Shown: positions 33,470-42,231, numbered from the stretch's first letter. The stretch: DNA of 64,000 nt from Pseudomonas khavaziana (GCF_019145205.1 NZ_JAHSTT010000011.1:1-64000), one strand, 5' to 3'. The notes: generated from the letters alone by a model not told the origin. Numbers and translations: made by a program.

Positions 33470-34273
33470 TCAGGCTTTCGCGCCCAACTCCGCTGACAGC
33501 CGGGCTGCGACCTGCTTGATCACAGGGATCAGCTCGGCCATTTTCTCCAGCGGCATGTAGGGCACGGTACTGGCGATGCTGATGCCGGCGACTATCCGCC
33601 CGCTGGCATCACGCACCGGTGCGGCCACACAGCGGATCGACGGCTCGTTGTCTTCCAGATCGAAAGCATAACCGCCCGCCACATATTCACCCATGCGCTG
33701 CTCGAATTGCGCCCAGGATTGCTCCGGGTGCTGCGGCCATTGCAGGTTTTTGCCTGCCGCCGGCAAGCTGACTTCGTAGAGGCGCTGCCACTCCTGCGGC
33801 GAATCATCCAATAACAACGCCTTGCCGATGCCGGTACGCGCCAGCGGCATGCGATGGCCGACCCGTGAGCGCATTTCCGGTCCGTTGCGACCGGGGTTCT
33901 TGTGCAGGTAAAGCACGTCGTCGTATTCACGGATCGCCAGATGGATGGTGTCGCCCGTCAAGGCCGACAGCTCGTCCAGATACGGCACCGCCAGGTTCAC
34001 CAATGGCAGCTCTTCGCGGGCCTGGAACCCCAACTCGATCAGCTTCGGACCCAGCAGGTACCCGACCTGCGGCACCACGCGCAGGTAACGCTCATCCACC
34101 AGGCAACTGGCCAGGCGGTGCGTGGTGCTGCGGGTGGTGCCGATGCGCCGGGCGATCTCTTTCAGATCCCGCGCACCGGCCGCCACCGCTTGCACCACGC
34201 CCAGGCCACGCAGCAGGGTCTGGGTGCCGGTGGGGGCGGCGTCTTTGACGGGGGTGTGGGCGTTTTCCTGCAT
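33470..34273 (-). CDS. IclR family transcriptional regulator of the arabinose cluster
   Basis: A 267-residue regulator: winged helix (DLKEIARRIGTTRSTTHRLASCLVDERYL near residues 38-66) then the IclR effector domain (TGDTIHLAIREYDDVLYLHKNPG, GIGKALL, GRIVAGISIAS). The ATG at 34273 is correct because the longer frame runs back through a REPIN. It is the last gene after araH on the same strand and is a likely regulator of that cluster. A short family A REPIN lies between. Confidence 0.92.
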   Translation of the reverse strand: MQENAHTPVKDAAPTGTQTLLRGLGVVQAVAAGARDLKEIARRIGTTRSTTHRLASCLVDERYLRVVPQVGYLLGPKLIELGFQAREELPLVNLAVPYLDELSALTGDTIHLAIREYDDVLYLHKNPGRNGPEMRSRVGHRMPLARTGIGKALLLDDSPQEWQRLYEVSLPAAGKNLQWPQHPEQSWAQFEQRMGEYVAGGYAFDLEDNEPSIRCVAAPVRDASGRIVAGISIASTVPYMPLEKMAELIPVIKQVAARLSAELGAKA

Positions 34274-34342
34274 ATCCGGGCCTATAAATAAAAAAGCGGG
34301 GGCATTATGGCAAATACCGCCCTCCTGAACACAGGAGATCCA

Positions 34343-34448
34343 ATGTGGGAGGGGCGGTGCGACGATTCGACTTGCTCCCGATAGCGGTGGGTCAGTTACA
34401 GATTTTCTATCTGATACACCGCTATCGGGAGCAAGCCCCCTCCCACAT
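34343..34448. repeat. Family A REPIN with an enlarged left arm
   Basis: The arms ATGTGGGAGGGG and CCCCCTCCCACATT match family A. In the left arm, 16 bases (34355-34370, CGGTGCGACGATTCGA) replace a single G before CTTGCTCCCGATAGCGG, so the element is 15 bp longer than the others. Confidence 0.9.
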
Positions 34449-34469
34449 TGAGTCCTCACCTGGAATAAC

Positions 34470-35435
34470 TCAGCGTTGTTTCATGCGGTCGATGATGACC
34501 GCCAGCAGCAGGATCGAGCCGCGGATCACATACTGGTAAAACGTGTCGATGTTCTTCAGGTTCATCGCGTTCTCGATGATCGCCAGGATCAGCACCCCAG
34601 CGATCACGTGGCGGATCATGCCGATGCCGCCGCTCAGCGATACCCCGCCCAGTACGCACGCCGAAATCACCGTCAGCTCGAAGCCCTGGCCGATCATCGG
34701 TTGGCCGGAGGTCATGCGCGAGGCGAGGATCACCCCGGCCAGCGCGCCGATCAAACCGTGCACGGCAAAGATGATGATCTTGGTGCGGTCGACATTCACC
34801 CCGGCCAGCAGCGCGGCTTCCTGGTTGCCGCCGATGGCCATGGTGTTACGCCCATAGCTGGTGTAGTTGAGCAGCCAGCCGAAGAATATAAAGCACAGCA
34901 CGGTGATGATGATCGGCACCGGCACGCCCAGCAGTTGGCCGTTGCCAAACACGAAGAAGCGCTCATCCATCACCCCCACCGCCTTGCCGTTGGAGAAGAT
35001 GTAGGCCAGGCCGCGTACGATCTGCATGGTCGCCAGCGTCGCAATCAGTGCATTGATGCGCAGCTTGGCAATCACGATGCCGTTGATCAGCCCCACCACC
35101 AGGCCCATGCCCAGGGCCGCCGACACGCCAAGCGCCACACTGTCGGTGTCACGGATCACAATCCCCGCCACTACGCCGGCGCAGGCGATCACCGAGCCCA
35201 CCGACAAATCAAAATGCCCCGACGCCAAACAGAACAGCATGGTGCACGCGGCAATGCCCACGGTGGAAATCGCCAGGCCCAGGCCACGCATGTTCAGCGG
35301 CGACAGGAAGTTATCAATAAACACTGCGCTGAGCACAAAGATGCCCAACGCCGCCAACAGCATCACCCAGTCATCGAGAAATTTGCGCTGGTTGAACGCC
35401 GGCCAGAAGCCCTTTGCAGTTTTTGCCTGAGACAT
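34470..35435 (-). CDS. araH: L-arabinose ABC transporter permease
   Basis: A 321-residue multi-spanning permease of the ribose/arabinose type. It is clearly AraH-like from segments such as NMRGLGLAISTVGIAACTMLFCLASGHFDLSV, GRNTMAIGGNQEAALLAGVNV and GQPMIGQGFELTVISACVLGG. The ATG at 35435 has AGAGGTG upstream; a GTG two codons earlier is possible. It is third in the araF-araG-araH operon, and takes sugar from the periplasmic AraF with energy from AraG. Confidence 0.95.
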   Translation of the reverse strand: MSQAKTAKGFWPAFNQRKFLDDWVMLLAALGIFVLSAVFIDNFLSPLNMRGLGLAISTVGIAACTMLFCLASGHFDLSVGSVIACAGVVAGIVIRDTDSVALGVSAALGMGLVVGLINGIVIAKLRINALIATLATMQIVRGLAYIFSNGKAVGVMDERFFVFGNGQLLGVPVPIIITVLCFIFFGWLLNYTSYGRNTMAIGGNQEAALLAGVNVDRTKIIIFAVHGLIGALAGVILASRMTSGQPMIGQGFELTVISACVLGGVSLSGGIGMIRHVIAGVLILAIIENAMNLKNIDTFYQYVIRGSILLLAVIIDRMKQR

Positions 35436-35453
35436 ACCCACACCTCTTATTCT

Positions 35454-36953
35454 TCAAGCCCGCGAACGCGGGAGTGCCAGTTGCAGCAGTCGTGCTTCAT
35501 CCGCCCGCTCGCGGGGCAATTCACCGGCCAGGGCGCCTTCGCTCATGACCAGGATACGGTCGGAAATGCCCATCACTTCCATCAGGTCGCTGGACACCAC
35601 GATCACCGCAATGCCGCTGGCCGCCAGGTTATGGATGATCTGGTAGATCTCTGACTTGGCGCCGATATCGATGCCACGGGTGGGTTCGTCCAGCAGCAGC
35701 ACCTTCATCGGCATCGACAGCCAGCGACCAAGAATGGCCTTCTGTTGGTTACCGCCGGACAGGTACATGATCTTCTGCGCGGCGTTCGGGGTTTTGACCC
35801 GCATCGCCTGGATCTGCCGGTCGGCGTTGCCTTTTTCCCAGCCGTCGCGCAGTAGCCAGCCAAAGGTGGAATGCGCCGCGCGGGCACTGATGTTGATGTT
35901 TTCGGCAACGCTGGCCAGTGGGATGATGCCTTCTTTCTTGCGGTCCTCCGGGCACAGCAAGATGCCGGCGGCGATGGCGTCGCGGGGTGAACGCAACTGC
36001 AGCGCTTGCCCGCACAGCGCCAGGCTGCCGGCGCTGGCGCGCTCCAGGCCACTGAGCAAACGAAACAGCTCGGTGCGCCCCGCGCCCACCAGCCCGAACA
36101 GGCCCAGGATTTCGCCCTTGCGCACCTGGAAACTGATCGGCTCACGCAGCCCCGGGCCGAGCAGGCCGTCGACCTTGAGCGCCACCTCGCCCTGCTCCCG
36201 CGCGCGGTAGTCGTAGATGTCCTGGATATCGCGGCCGACCATGCAGGTCACCAACTGATCGTGGGTCAGGCTGCTCATGTCTTCGAAGGTGCGCACATAG
36301 CGACCGTCCTTGAACACCGTCACCGCGTCGCAGATACGGAACACCTCTTCCATGCGGTGCGACACGTAAAGCACCACTTTGCCCTCATCCCGCAGGCGCG
36401 CGATGATCGCCATCAGCCGGTCGATTTCCCGCGCCGACAAGCTGCTGGTGGGCTCATCGAAGGCGATCACGTTGGCACCACGGGACAGCGCCTTGGCGAT
36501 TTCCACCAGTTGGCGCTGGCCCAGGGACAGGCGCCCGAGCTTCTCGTCGGGGTCGATCTCATCGGCCAGGCCCTTGAGGCACGCCAGCGCCTGCTGGCGC
36601 AGCAAGCCGCGATTGACCACGCCCAGGCGCGTCGGCAGGTGCCCGAGGAACAGGTTCTCGGCGACGCTCATTTCCGGCACCAGGTGCAGTTCCTGGTGGA
36701 TCACCGCGACGCCGCTGGCGATGCTGTCGGCGGCATTTTTGAACGCCATGACCTGCGCGCCGATCTGCACGCTGCCGCTGCTGGGGATGTAGGCGCCGCC
36801 GAGGATCTTCAGCAGCGTCGACTTGCCCGCACCGTTCTCGCCCATCAAGGCATGCACCTGCCCCGGGTGGGCGGTGAAGCTGATGCCATCCAGCGCCTTG
36901 ACCCCGGGAAAGGTTTTGCCGATCGCGTCGAAACGCAGGGCCGCAGCGGTCAT
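35454..36953 (-). CDS. araG: L-arabinose ABC transporter ATP-binding protein
   Basis: A 499-residue tandem ABC ATPase. The first cassette has Walker A GENGAGKSTL near residue 36 and signature LSLGQRQ near residue 147. The second cassette has the degenerate Walker A GLVGAGRTEL near residue 286 and signature YLSGGNQQ near residue 400, both usual for sugar-type AraG/RbsA proteins. The ATG at 36953 overlaps the araF stop by 4 bp (ATGA). It energises uptake through AraH. Confidence 0.96.
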   Translation of the reverse strand: MTAAALRFDAIGKTFPGVKALDGISFTAHPGQVHALMGENGAGKSTLLKILGGAYIPSSGSVQIGAQVMAFKNAADSIASGVAVIHQELHLVPEMSVAENLFLGHLPTRLGVVNRGLLRQQALACLKGLADEIDPDEKLGRLSLGQRQLVEIAKALSRGANVIAFDEPTSSLSAREIDRLMAIIARLRDEGKVVLYVSHRMEEVFRICDAVTVFKDGRYVRTFEDMSSLTHDQLVTCMVGRDIQDIYDYRAREQGEVALKVDGLLGPGLREPISFQVRKGEILGLFGLVGAGRTELFRLLSGLERASAGSLALCGQALQLRSPRDAIAAGILLCPEDRKKEGIIPLASVAENINISARAAHSTFGWLLRDGWEKGNADRQIQAMRVKTPNAAQKIMYLSGGNQQKAILGRWLSMPMKVLLLDEPTRGIDIGAKSEIYQIIHNLAASGIAVIVVSSDLMEVMGISDRILVMSEGALAGELPRERADEARLLQLALPRSRA

Positions 36954-37930
36954 TTCCACAGCCCGATCTTGGTCAGTTCTTCCTGGAAGTTTTCGCGGGT
37001 GATCAGGGTGACTTCGTCCATGGCGGTGTACTTAGCAGGTTCCTTGCCTTTGGTGACCCATTCGTACATCGCCAGCGCGGTGTTGTAGCCCTCGATATGC
37101 GGGCTCGGCAGCATGGAGCCGAAGAAACCGCTGTCGGCTTTCTTCAATTCGCCGATGGCATCGGTGCCATTGATGCCGATGCCAATCACGTTGGCCGCCT
37201 TGAAGCCGGCGCTTTCAGTGGCGCGCACGCCGCCGAGCACGGTGTTGTCGTTCATGCCGCCGATGATCAGGTTTTTCGCGCCACTGGGCAGCTTGACCAG
37301 GGCCGAGTTGGTGGCGTCCATGCTGCCGGGAACGTCGAGGGTTTTAAGCGCGGCGGTGAGGATGTGATCCTTGGGAATGCCGGCTTCTTCCAGGGATTTG
37401 ATCGAGCCGTCGGTGCGCTTTTTACCGGTGTCGAGCTCGTTGAAGGTGTTGATCACCGCATAGGTGTCCTTCCAGTCCCAACCGCGTTTCTTCGCCTCGG
37501 CGGCCATGGCGGCGCCCTGCTTCTGACCCACTTCGAAGGCGGCCATGCCCAGGTACGGCACGTCCTCCATGAAGTTGCCCTTGGCGTCGACGAAGCGGTC
37601 ATCCACGGCCATCACTTTCAGGTCATTGACCTTGGCCTTGGCGACGATGGCCGGGCCCAGGGACACGTCCGGCGGGCAGATCACAAAACCCTTGGCGCCG
37701 TTGGCGGCCAGGCTGTCGATGGCCGAGAGGGTTTTCTCGCCGTCGGGCACGGCGATCTTGATCACGGTGAAACCGTGTTCCTTGCCGGCTTTTTCGGCGA
37801 AGGCCCATTCGGTTTGAAACCAGGGTTCTTCGGCCTGCTTGACCAGGAAGCCGATCTTTACTTCTTCAGCCGATACAACGCCGCTGAAAGCCAACGCCAG
37901 TGCCATAGCCCCGAGTGCCTTCTTGAACAT
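36950..37930 (-). CDS. araF: L-arabinose ABC transporter periplasmic binding protein
   Basis: A 326-residue exported sugar-binding protein. The signal peptide ends SA-EE near residue 21, followed by KIGFLVKQAEEPWFQTEWAFAEKAG, which matches E. coli AraF closely, and GGMNDNTVLGGVRATESAGFKAANVIGIGINGTDA. The ATG at 37930 has a strong AAGGAGG 7 bases upstream. It binds L-arabinose (and probably D-galactose) and hands it to AraH. Confidence 0.96.
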   Translation of the reverse strand: MFKKALGAMALALAFSGVVSAEEVKIGFLVKQAEEPWFQTEWAFAEKAGKEHGFTVIKIAVPDGEKTLSAIDSLAANGAKGFVICPPDVSLGPAIVAKAKVNDLKVMAVDDRFVDAKGNFMEDVPYLGMAAFEVGQKQGAAMAAEAKKRGWDWKDTYAVINTFNELDTGKKRTDGSIKSLEEAGIPKDHILTAALKTLDVPGSMDATNSALVKLPSGAKNLIIGGMNDNTVLGGVRATESAGFKAANVIGIGINGTDAIGELKKADSGFFGSMLPSPHIEGYNTALAMYEWVTKGKEPAKYTAMDEVTLITRENFQEELTKIGLWK

Positions 37931-37965
37931 GAACCACCTCCTTCTTGTTATTGGAAAACGCTTTG

Positions 37966-38787
37966 TTAGTCGTGGTACATCACCGACCGCCCGCCATCGA
38001 TCATCAGGCAGGTGGCATTGATAAAGGGCGCCTCGTCGGTCGCCAGGAACAGCGCAGTCATCGCCACCTCGATGGGCTGGCCGATGCGCTTGGGCGGGTG
38101 CAGATCGAACGCTCGCTGGCGCTCGGCGTGAGGGTCGGGGAAACCGTTCCAGTAATCGACATTGAGCTGGGTTTCGATATAACCCGGGGCGATGGCATTC
38201 ACGCGGATACCCTTGGACGCATATTCGATGCCCAGGGCGCGGGTAAGGCCGAGCAAGCCATGCTTGGCGACGGGATAGGGAAAGCACCCGGGAATGATGT
38301 GGCTGGAATGGGTGGAGGCAATATTGATGATGTTGCCGATGCCCTGCTCGAGCATGTGCGGCAACACCGAGCGGCAGCCGTACCAGGCGCCGTCAAGATC
38401 GATGGCAAAGCAGCGGCGCCAGTCTTCGTCGGTCATCTCCAAGGGGTCGCGGAACACATTGACCCCGGCGCAGTTGACCAGCACATCCACGCGGCCGAAG
38501 CGCTCGATGGCCAGGTTGACCAGCGCCTGCCATTGATCCTTGGAAGTGATATCGACAGGTTGGGCATGGATCTGCGCACCGCGTTCGCGCCAATGGGCGG
38601 CGATCTTCTCGATTTTTTCGCCCTGGATATCGGCAATCACCAAGCGCGCCTGCTGGGCCTGGAAGCAGGCGACAATCGCTTCGCCAATGCCTTGGGCAGC
38701 GCCGGTGACTATCACTACCTTGTTCTTCAAACGCTCGCCGTAAGTCGGCTCGGGCACCGCGGGTAGTGACAACGGTTGTGCCTGCAT
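37966..38787 (-). CDS. SDR family oxidoreductase, probable L-arabinose 1-dehydrogenase
   Basis: A 273-residue classical SDR. The cofactor loop is VTGAAQGIGEAI near residue 28, NCAGVN is near residue 106, and the catalytic Tyr-x3-Lys is in YPVAKHG near residue 177. The end is LMIDGGRSVMYHD. It sits 35 bp upstream of araF, so it is the first gene of the arabinose operon. By context it oxidises L-arabinose to the lactone, the first step of the non-phosphorylative pathway to 2-oxoglutarate; the lactonase and dehydratases are not in this window. The activity is inferred from position. Confidence 0.88.
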   Translation of the reverse strand: MQAQPLSLPAVPEPTYGERLKNKVVIVTGAAQGIGEAIVACFQAQQARLVIADIQGEKIEKIAAHWRERGAQIHAQPVDITSKDQWQALVNLAIERFGRVDVLVNCAGVNVFRDPLEMTDEDWRRCFAIDLDGAWYGCRSVLPHMLEQGIGNIINIASTHSSHIIPGCFPYPVAKHGLLGLTRALGIEYASKGIRVNAIAPGYIETQLNVDYWNGFPDPHAERQRAFDLHPPKRIGQPIEVAMTALFLATDEAPFINATCLMIDGGRSVMYHD

Positions 38788-38848
38788 CGCTTCACCTGTT
38801 TTATTTTTTGATAGTGAGTGCTGATGCAGGCGACTATAAACCTAGATC

Positions 38849-38876
38849 TTGAAATATCTCAATATATAAATTTCAA
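38849..38876. promoter_or_regulatory. Inverted repeat upstream of the arabinose operon, possible operator
   Basis: TTGAAAT (38849-38855) and ATTTCAA (38870-38876) are a perfect 7-bp inverted repeat across 14 AT-rich bases, 62 bp upstream of the SDR start. It suits a dimeric regulator such as the IclR protein of this cluster. Confidence 0.35.
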
Positions 38877-38894
38877 TCCCATATTGTGAGCAAT

Positions 38895-38925
38895 CGCAAA
38901 ATAAACCGGCCATTCATAGCCGGTT
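38895..38925 (-). terminator. Intrinsic terminator of the GNAT gene
   Basis: On the minus strand AACCGGC pairs with GCCGGTT around an 8-base loop, followed by TATTTTG. It ends the GNAT gene that lies to the right. Confidence 0.7.
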
Positions 38926-38935
38926 CTGAAGACCG

Positions 38936-39415
38936 TCAACCTTGGGCAAAATCCCTCAGCGCATCACCTTCCATGCGGTAGCGCACCCACTCTTCCTGCG
39001 GCTGGGCGCCGATGGACTTATAGAAGGCAATCGCAGGCTCATTCCAGTCCAGTACGCTCCACTCAAAGCGACCGCAACCGTTGTCGCAGGCGATCTTGGC
39101 CAAGTGGCGCAGCAACTTCTTGCCTGCCCCACCGCCACGTTGTTCCGGGTTGATATAGAGGTCTTCGAGGTACAGGCAGTTGCTGCCCAGCCAGGTGGAA
39201 TAGCTGAAAAAGAACACCGCAAAACCAATCGGCAGGCCGTCGCGCAGACACATCAGGCCATGGGCCGTGGCACCTTCGCTGAACAGGCTGCGTTCGATAT
39301 CCACCACGCTAGCGATCACCTCATGCCGGGCTTTCTCGTACTCGGCCAGCTCGGTGATAAAGGTCAGGATCTGCGCAGCATCGCTGGGCACGGCGGGGCG
39401 AATCTCGATGGTCAT
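38936..39415 (-). CDS. GNAT family N-acetyltransferase
   Basis: A 159-residue acetyltransferase. The acetyl-CoA loop is QRGGGAGKKLLRHLA near residues 107-121, with LYLEDLYINPEQRG before it and NEPAIAFYKSIGAQP near residue 135. The ATG at 39415 is preferred over one ten codons upstream because the fold starts directly (TIEIRPAVPSDA). The pattern is close to diamine/thialysine-type acetyltransferases; the substrate is unproven. Confidence 0.9.
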   Translation of the reverse strand: MTIEIRPAVPSDAAQILTFITELAEYEKARHEVIASVVDIERSLFSEGATAHGLMCLRDGLPIGFAVFFFSYSTWLGSNCLYLEDLYINPEQRGGGAGKKLLRHLAKIACDNGCGRFEWSVLDWNEPAIAFYKSIGAQPQEEWVRYRMEGDALRDFAQG

Positions 39416-39603
39416 GGGCAAGCCTTGGGTAAATTCAAAGTTCACATACTAAGGCCGTTCAGTGACCGATTGCAGCGCAATTTCATGCTCAGGAGCGTGT
39501 CTTACTCCGCCGCGCAGGGATGCCAGCACCGGCAAACACAGAACACTCCCGACGGGCGCCCATGGTAAACAGTCGGCATAAATCCAATGATCAGGTCCTG
39601 CTT

Positions 39604-40890
39604 ATGCACGCCACTTCTCCCGTAGGCTCAAAGACTTTCGCACTGTTCTGCCTCGCCAGTTTCCTGCTGTCGCTCTCCTACGGTTCAACTTTTTTGCTGT
39701 CGTTGCTGATTCACTCACGCGGCGGCAACGAGCATGACGCCGGCAGCGTCATCGCCACCGCAATGCTCAGCACCTTTGTGGCGGTGCTTCTTTCCGGGCA
39801 CTTGGCGGATGCGTTGGGCGCGGCGCGAGCGATTGCGAGCACCGGCGTATTGCTGGTGGTGGCCTGCCTGGGGTTCGCCGTAGCGCCTGGGTTCGGCCAG
39901 GGCTTGATGGTGTTCGGGTTGTCCCTGGGTCTGGGCTGGGGCGTGTTTTATACCCTGGGCCCGATCATCGTGACGCTGCTGGTGGAACCCTGCCAGCGCG
40001 CCAGGTATTTCGCCCTGCTGTCGGGCAGCATGTTGAGCGGAATCGGCTCCGGCCCTTTGCTGGGGCGCGCCGCCACTGCGCTGGACCTGCCCGTGACGGC
40101 CGCGTTCTATATCGCCGGGCTGGCCAGCCTTGCCGGCGTGGTGATGTTCTGGCGCATGGGCCCCCTGCTCAAGGGGCATGCGAATGTGCCGGCGTCGAAG
40201 ATCTCCTGGTTCGCTAGCCGCCGCGTACTGTCGTCCAAAGCGGCGTTCGCCATCCTGATGGTCGGCCTGGGGGGTTGCGTGTTTGGTGGGCTGTCATCGT
40301 TCCAGACCAGCTACGCCGCTGCCCATGGGCTGGACTACTCACTGTTCTTTGCAGGTTTCCTTACGGCGGCGATCAGCAGCCGTCTGCTGATCGCCGGATT
40401 TGTGGTCAAGCGCGACGCCTACCAGGCTGCCTGCGTGTTGTCCGGGATAATGCTCGGCGCCATCGCGCTGTTTGCATTTGGTGTAAGCGGCAACCTCAGC
40501 TATTTACTGGCCGCCGCTATTTTGGGGGTCGGGTATGGCCTGACGTATTCGGTGATCAATGGGCTGGTGGCCAATGAGGCACCCAGTGGCACCACGTCCC
40601 AGGCGTTATTGCTGTTCAGCATGGCGTACTTTGTCGGCGTCTTCGGGTTTCCCTGGCTCGCGGGCAAGATCATTGTCGATTACGGCCTTTGGACAATGAT
40701 GCTGAGCATACTGGTTATTGCCGCACTCAATTGGGCGATCGCCACAGTGCGCCTGATAGGGCGTAGCGTTTGGGCACATAAAACGGATACAGGCGAATTG
40801 ATACCGTTCGTCGACATCAAGGCACGATCACCGAATGAGGGGGGACCAATACAGGGTAAGGACATTAATCATATGGAGACACCCTCATGA
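39604..40890 (+). CDS. MFS transporter
   Basis: A protein of about 428 residues with twelve predicted hydrophobic segments, typical of the major facilitator superfamily (FLASFLLSLSYGSTFLLSLL early, and GMGPLL-type central loop). I prefer the ATG at 39604 with AGGT 8 bases upstream; ATG 39562 is possible. The C-terminal tail from about residue 385 is polar. Its stop overlaps the next start (ATGA at 40887). Substrate unknown. Confidence 0.87.
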   Translation: MHATSPVGSKTFALFCLASFLLSLSYGSTFLLSLLIHSRGGNEHDAGSVIATAMLSTFVAVLLSGHLADALGAARAIASTGVLLVVACLGFAVAPGFGQGLMVFGLSLGLGWGVFYTLGPIIVTLLVEPCQRARYFALLSGSMLSGIGSGPLLGRAATALDLPVTAAFYIAGLASLAGVVMFWRMGPLLKGHANVPASKISWFASRRVLSSKAAFAILMVGLGGCVFGGLSSFQTSYAAAHGLDYSLFFAGFLTAAISSRLLIAGFVVKRDAYQAACVLSGIMLGAIALFAFGVSGNLSYLLAAAILGVGYGLTYSVINGLVANEAPSGTTSQALLLFSMAYFVGVFGFPWLAGKIIVDYGLWTMMLSILVIAALNWAIATVRLIGRSVWAHKTDTGELIPFVDIKARSPNEGGPIQGKDINHMETPS

Positions 40891-41231
40891 AAAATTCCAA
40901 ATTGTCTGCCCTCGCCCTCGCCGGCCTGTTGTCCGCCGCCTCCCTGGGCGCGTTCGCCGCTACATCATCTACCGGCAAGACTGATCCAGTCGGCAGCCCG
41001 CCCAGCCCCGCCACCCAGGAGTCCCAGGATTCAATGGGCACCGGCCTTGATACCAACGGTGGCGCGATCATCGACAACGGCGCGGACCCACGCACCAAGG
41101 GCAACGACACCCAGCGCCAGGCACCGGCTGCCGTCGGCAACGGTAAGATGGGCCCTGGCGCCAATGAGCCGAAGATCAACAAAGGGGATGACTCGAACGT
41201 CCCTGGTGCACCGAAACAACCCGCGCCTTGA
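40887..41231 (+). CDS. Hypothetical exported disordered protein
   Basis: A 114-residue protein with a clear signal peptide (AALGA-FA, cleavage near residue 25) and then a Gly/Pro/Asn-rich, probably disordered region (SPPSPATQESQDSMG, GNGKMGPGANEPK). Translationally coupled to the MFS gene by a 4-bp overlap. I do not recognise a family; it may be a small periplasmic stress or envelope protein. Confidence 0.72.
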   Translation: MKNSKLSALALAGLLSAASLGAFAATSSTGKTDPVGSPPSPATQESQDSMGTGLDTNGGAIIDNGADPRTKGNDTQRQAPAAVGNGKMGPGANEPKINKGDDSNVPGAPKQPAP

Positions 41232-41282
41232 GACACCCATAGCACGACCGACACCCGATCATTTCCCAGTGAAGAGGTACAC

Positions 41283-41549
41283 ATGAACGTCGATAGAAAC
41301 CTTGAAAAAGAAGTCCTCACCCGTCTGCTGCACGCCCATCCGCAAGGCTTGGGCAAGGAGGTGCTGGACAATTACCGCGGTGAAAAGGAGGTGGCCAGTG
41401 TCTTGGCGTTTCTGCAGGACCGCGGACTGATCAAGGATGGGCATGTGACCACTGATGACGCCGGTGAATACTCGTTGAACCTGCCGATCAAGCTGACTGC
41501 CTCGGGTGTGGATGAGGCGCGCAAGCTGGACGGTGCAGCCCCTCAGTAA
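41283..41549 (+). CDS. Hypothetical small protein, winged-helix-like
   Basis: An 88-residue protein of basic-acidic alternating helices (LEKEVLTRLLHAHPQGLGKEVLDNY) followed by KLTASGVDEARKL, which looks like a winged-helix core of the sort in small DNA-binding proteins. No family is certain. GAAGAGG upstream of the ATG is a good ribosome site. Same orientation as its neighbours. Confidence 0.65.
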   Translation: MNVDRNLEKEVLTRLLHAHPQGLGKEVLDNYRGEKEVASVLAFLQDRGLIKDGHVTTDDAGEYSLNLPIKLTASGVDEARKLDGAAPQ

Positions 41550-41599
41550 TCCATTTTTGGTCTGGCCCCCGGCAACAGGGGCCAGAAGGAGTTTTAGCG

Positions 41600-41980
41600 A
41601 TGCCTCGTGGAAGCAAAGCCAAATACACCACCGAACAGAAACGCAAGGCCGCTCATATCGAAGACAGTTATGAGCACAAGGGATTATCCAAGGAAGAAGC
41701 CGAAGCCCGTGCCTGGGCCACCGTCAACAAGCAGTCTGGCGGCGGTGAAAAAGCCGGTGGTTCGGGCCGGCGCAAGGCCCCGGCGAAGAAAGCCGAGGAT
41801 CGGCATGAGTCGTCCAAACGTGCGGCGGCCAGCCGTGAAGGACACCCGCGCAGCAGCCGCGCCTCGCTGGGTACGCAAACCAAGGAAAGCCTGATGAAAG
41901 AAGCGCGGGCCAAGAATATCCCTGGACGGTCGACCATGCGCAAGGATGAGTTGATCCAAGCGCTGAAAAAAGCAGGCTGA
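41600..41980 (+). CDS. Small basic protein with C-terminal Rho_N/SAP-like domain
   Basis: A 126-residue, strongly basic protein. The N-terminus (RGSKAKYTTEQKRKAAHIEDSY) resembles ChaB-type small proteins, the middle is Lys/Arg/Ala-rich, and the C-terminus (TKESLMKEARAKNIPGRSTMRKDELIQAL) is a Rho_N/SAP-like helix pair that can bind nucleic acid. Similar proteins are often labelled plasmid stabilisation proteins, without evidence here. AAGGAG is 7 bases upstream of the ATG. Confidence 0.72.
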   Translation: MPRGSKAKYTTEQKRKAAHIEDSYEHKGLSKEEAEARAWATVNKQSGGGEKAGGSGRRKAPAKKAEDRHESSKRAAASREGHPRSSRASLGTQTKESLMKEARAKNIPGRSTMRKDELIQALKKAG

Positions 41981-42074
41981 ACACCCATCAAAATGTGGGA
42001 GGGGGCTTGCCCCCGATTGCAGTGGACCAGTCAACAGATGTATTGACTGACGCTCGGCTATCGGGGGCAAGCCC

Positions 42075-42231
42075 TAATGCCAGTCAGTTAAGGCTTTTTT
42101 GTAGGAGCGAGCTTGCTCGCGAAAAACTTACAGGCGCCGCGTTCATTCAGCAAACACGCGTTATCGTTGACGTTTTTCGCGAGCAAGCTCGCTTCTACAG
42201 AAGGCGATGACCGCTTAACTGACTGGCATTA
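42075..42231. mobile_element. 157-bp MITE (non-autonomous insertion) carrying a family B REPIN
   Basis: The ends TAATGCCAGTCAGTTAAG (42075-42092) and CTTAACTGACTGGCATTA (42214-42231) are perfect 18-bp inverted repeats. GGGCAAGCCC occurs directly at 42065-42074 and 42232-42241, a 10-bp target duplication. There is no open frame, so a transposase elsewhere must have moved it. An IS4-like element would fit a duplication of this size; the family is not assigned. Confidence 0.85.
42100..42199. repeat. Family B REPIN inside the MITE
   Basis: GTAGGAGCGAGCTTGCTCGC and GCGAGCAAGCTCGCTTCTACA frame about 60 bp. It occupies almost the whole interior of the MITE. Confidence 0.9.

Noticed and set aside
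34476..35654. 392-codon plus-strand His-rich frame opposite araH
   Set aside because: The His/Gln richness is what araH codons give on the other strand; araH itself is unmistakable.
39520..39603. Longer N-terminus for the MFS transporter
   Set aside because: The extra residues are polar and not conserved in style, and the ATG at 39604 has a better ribosome site; ATG 39562 remains possible.
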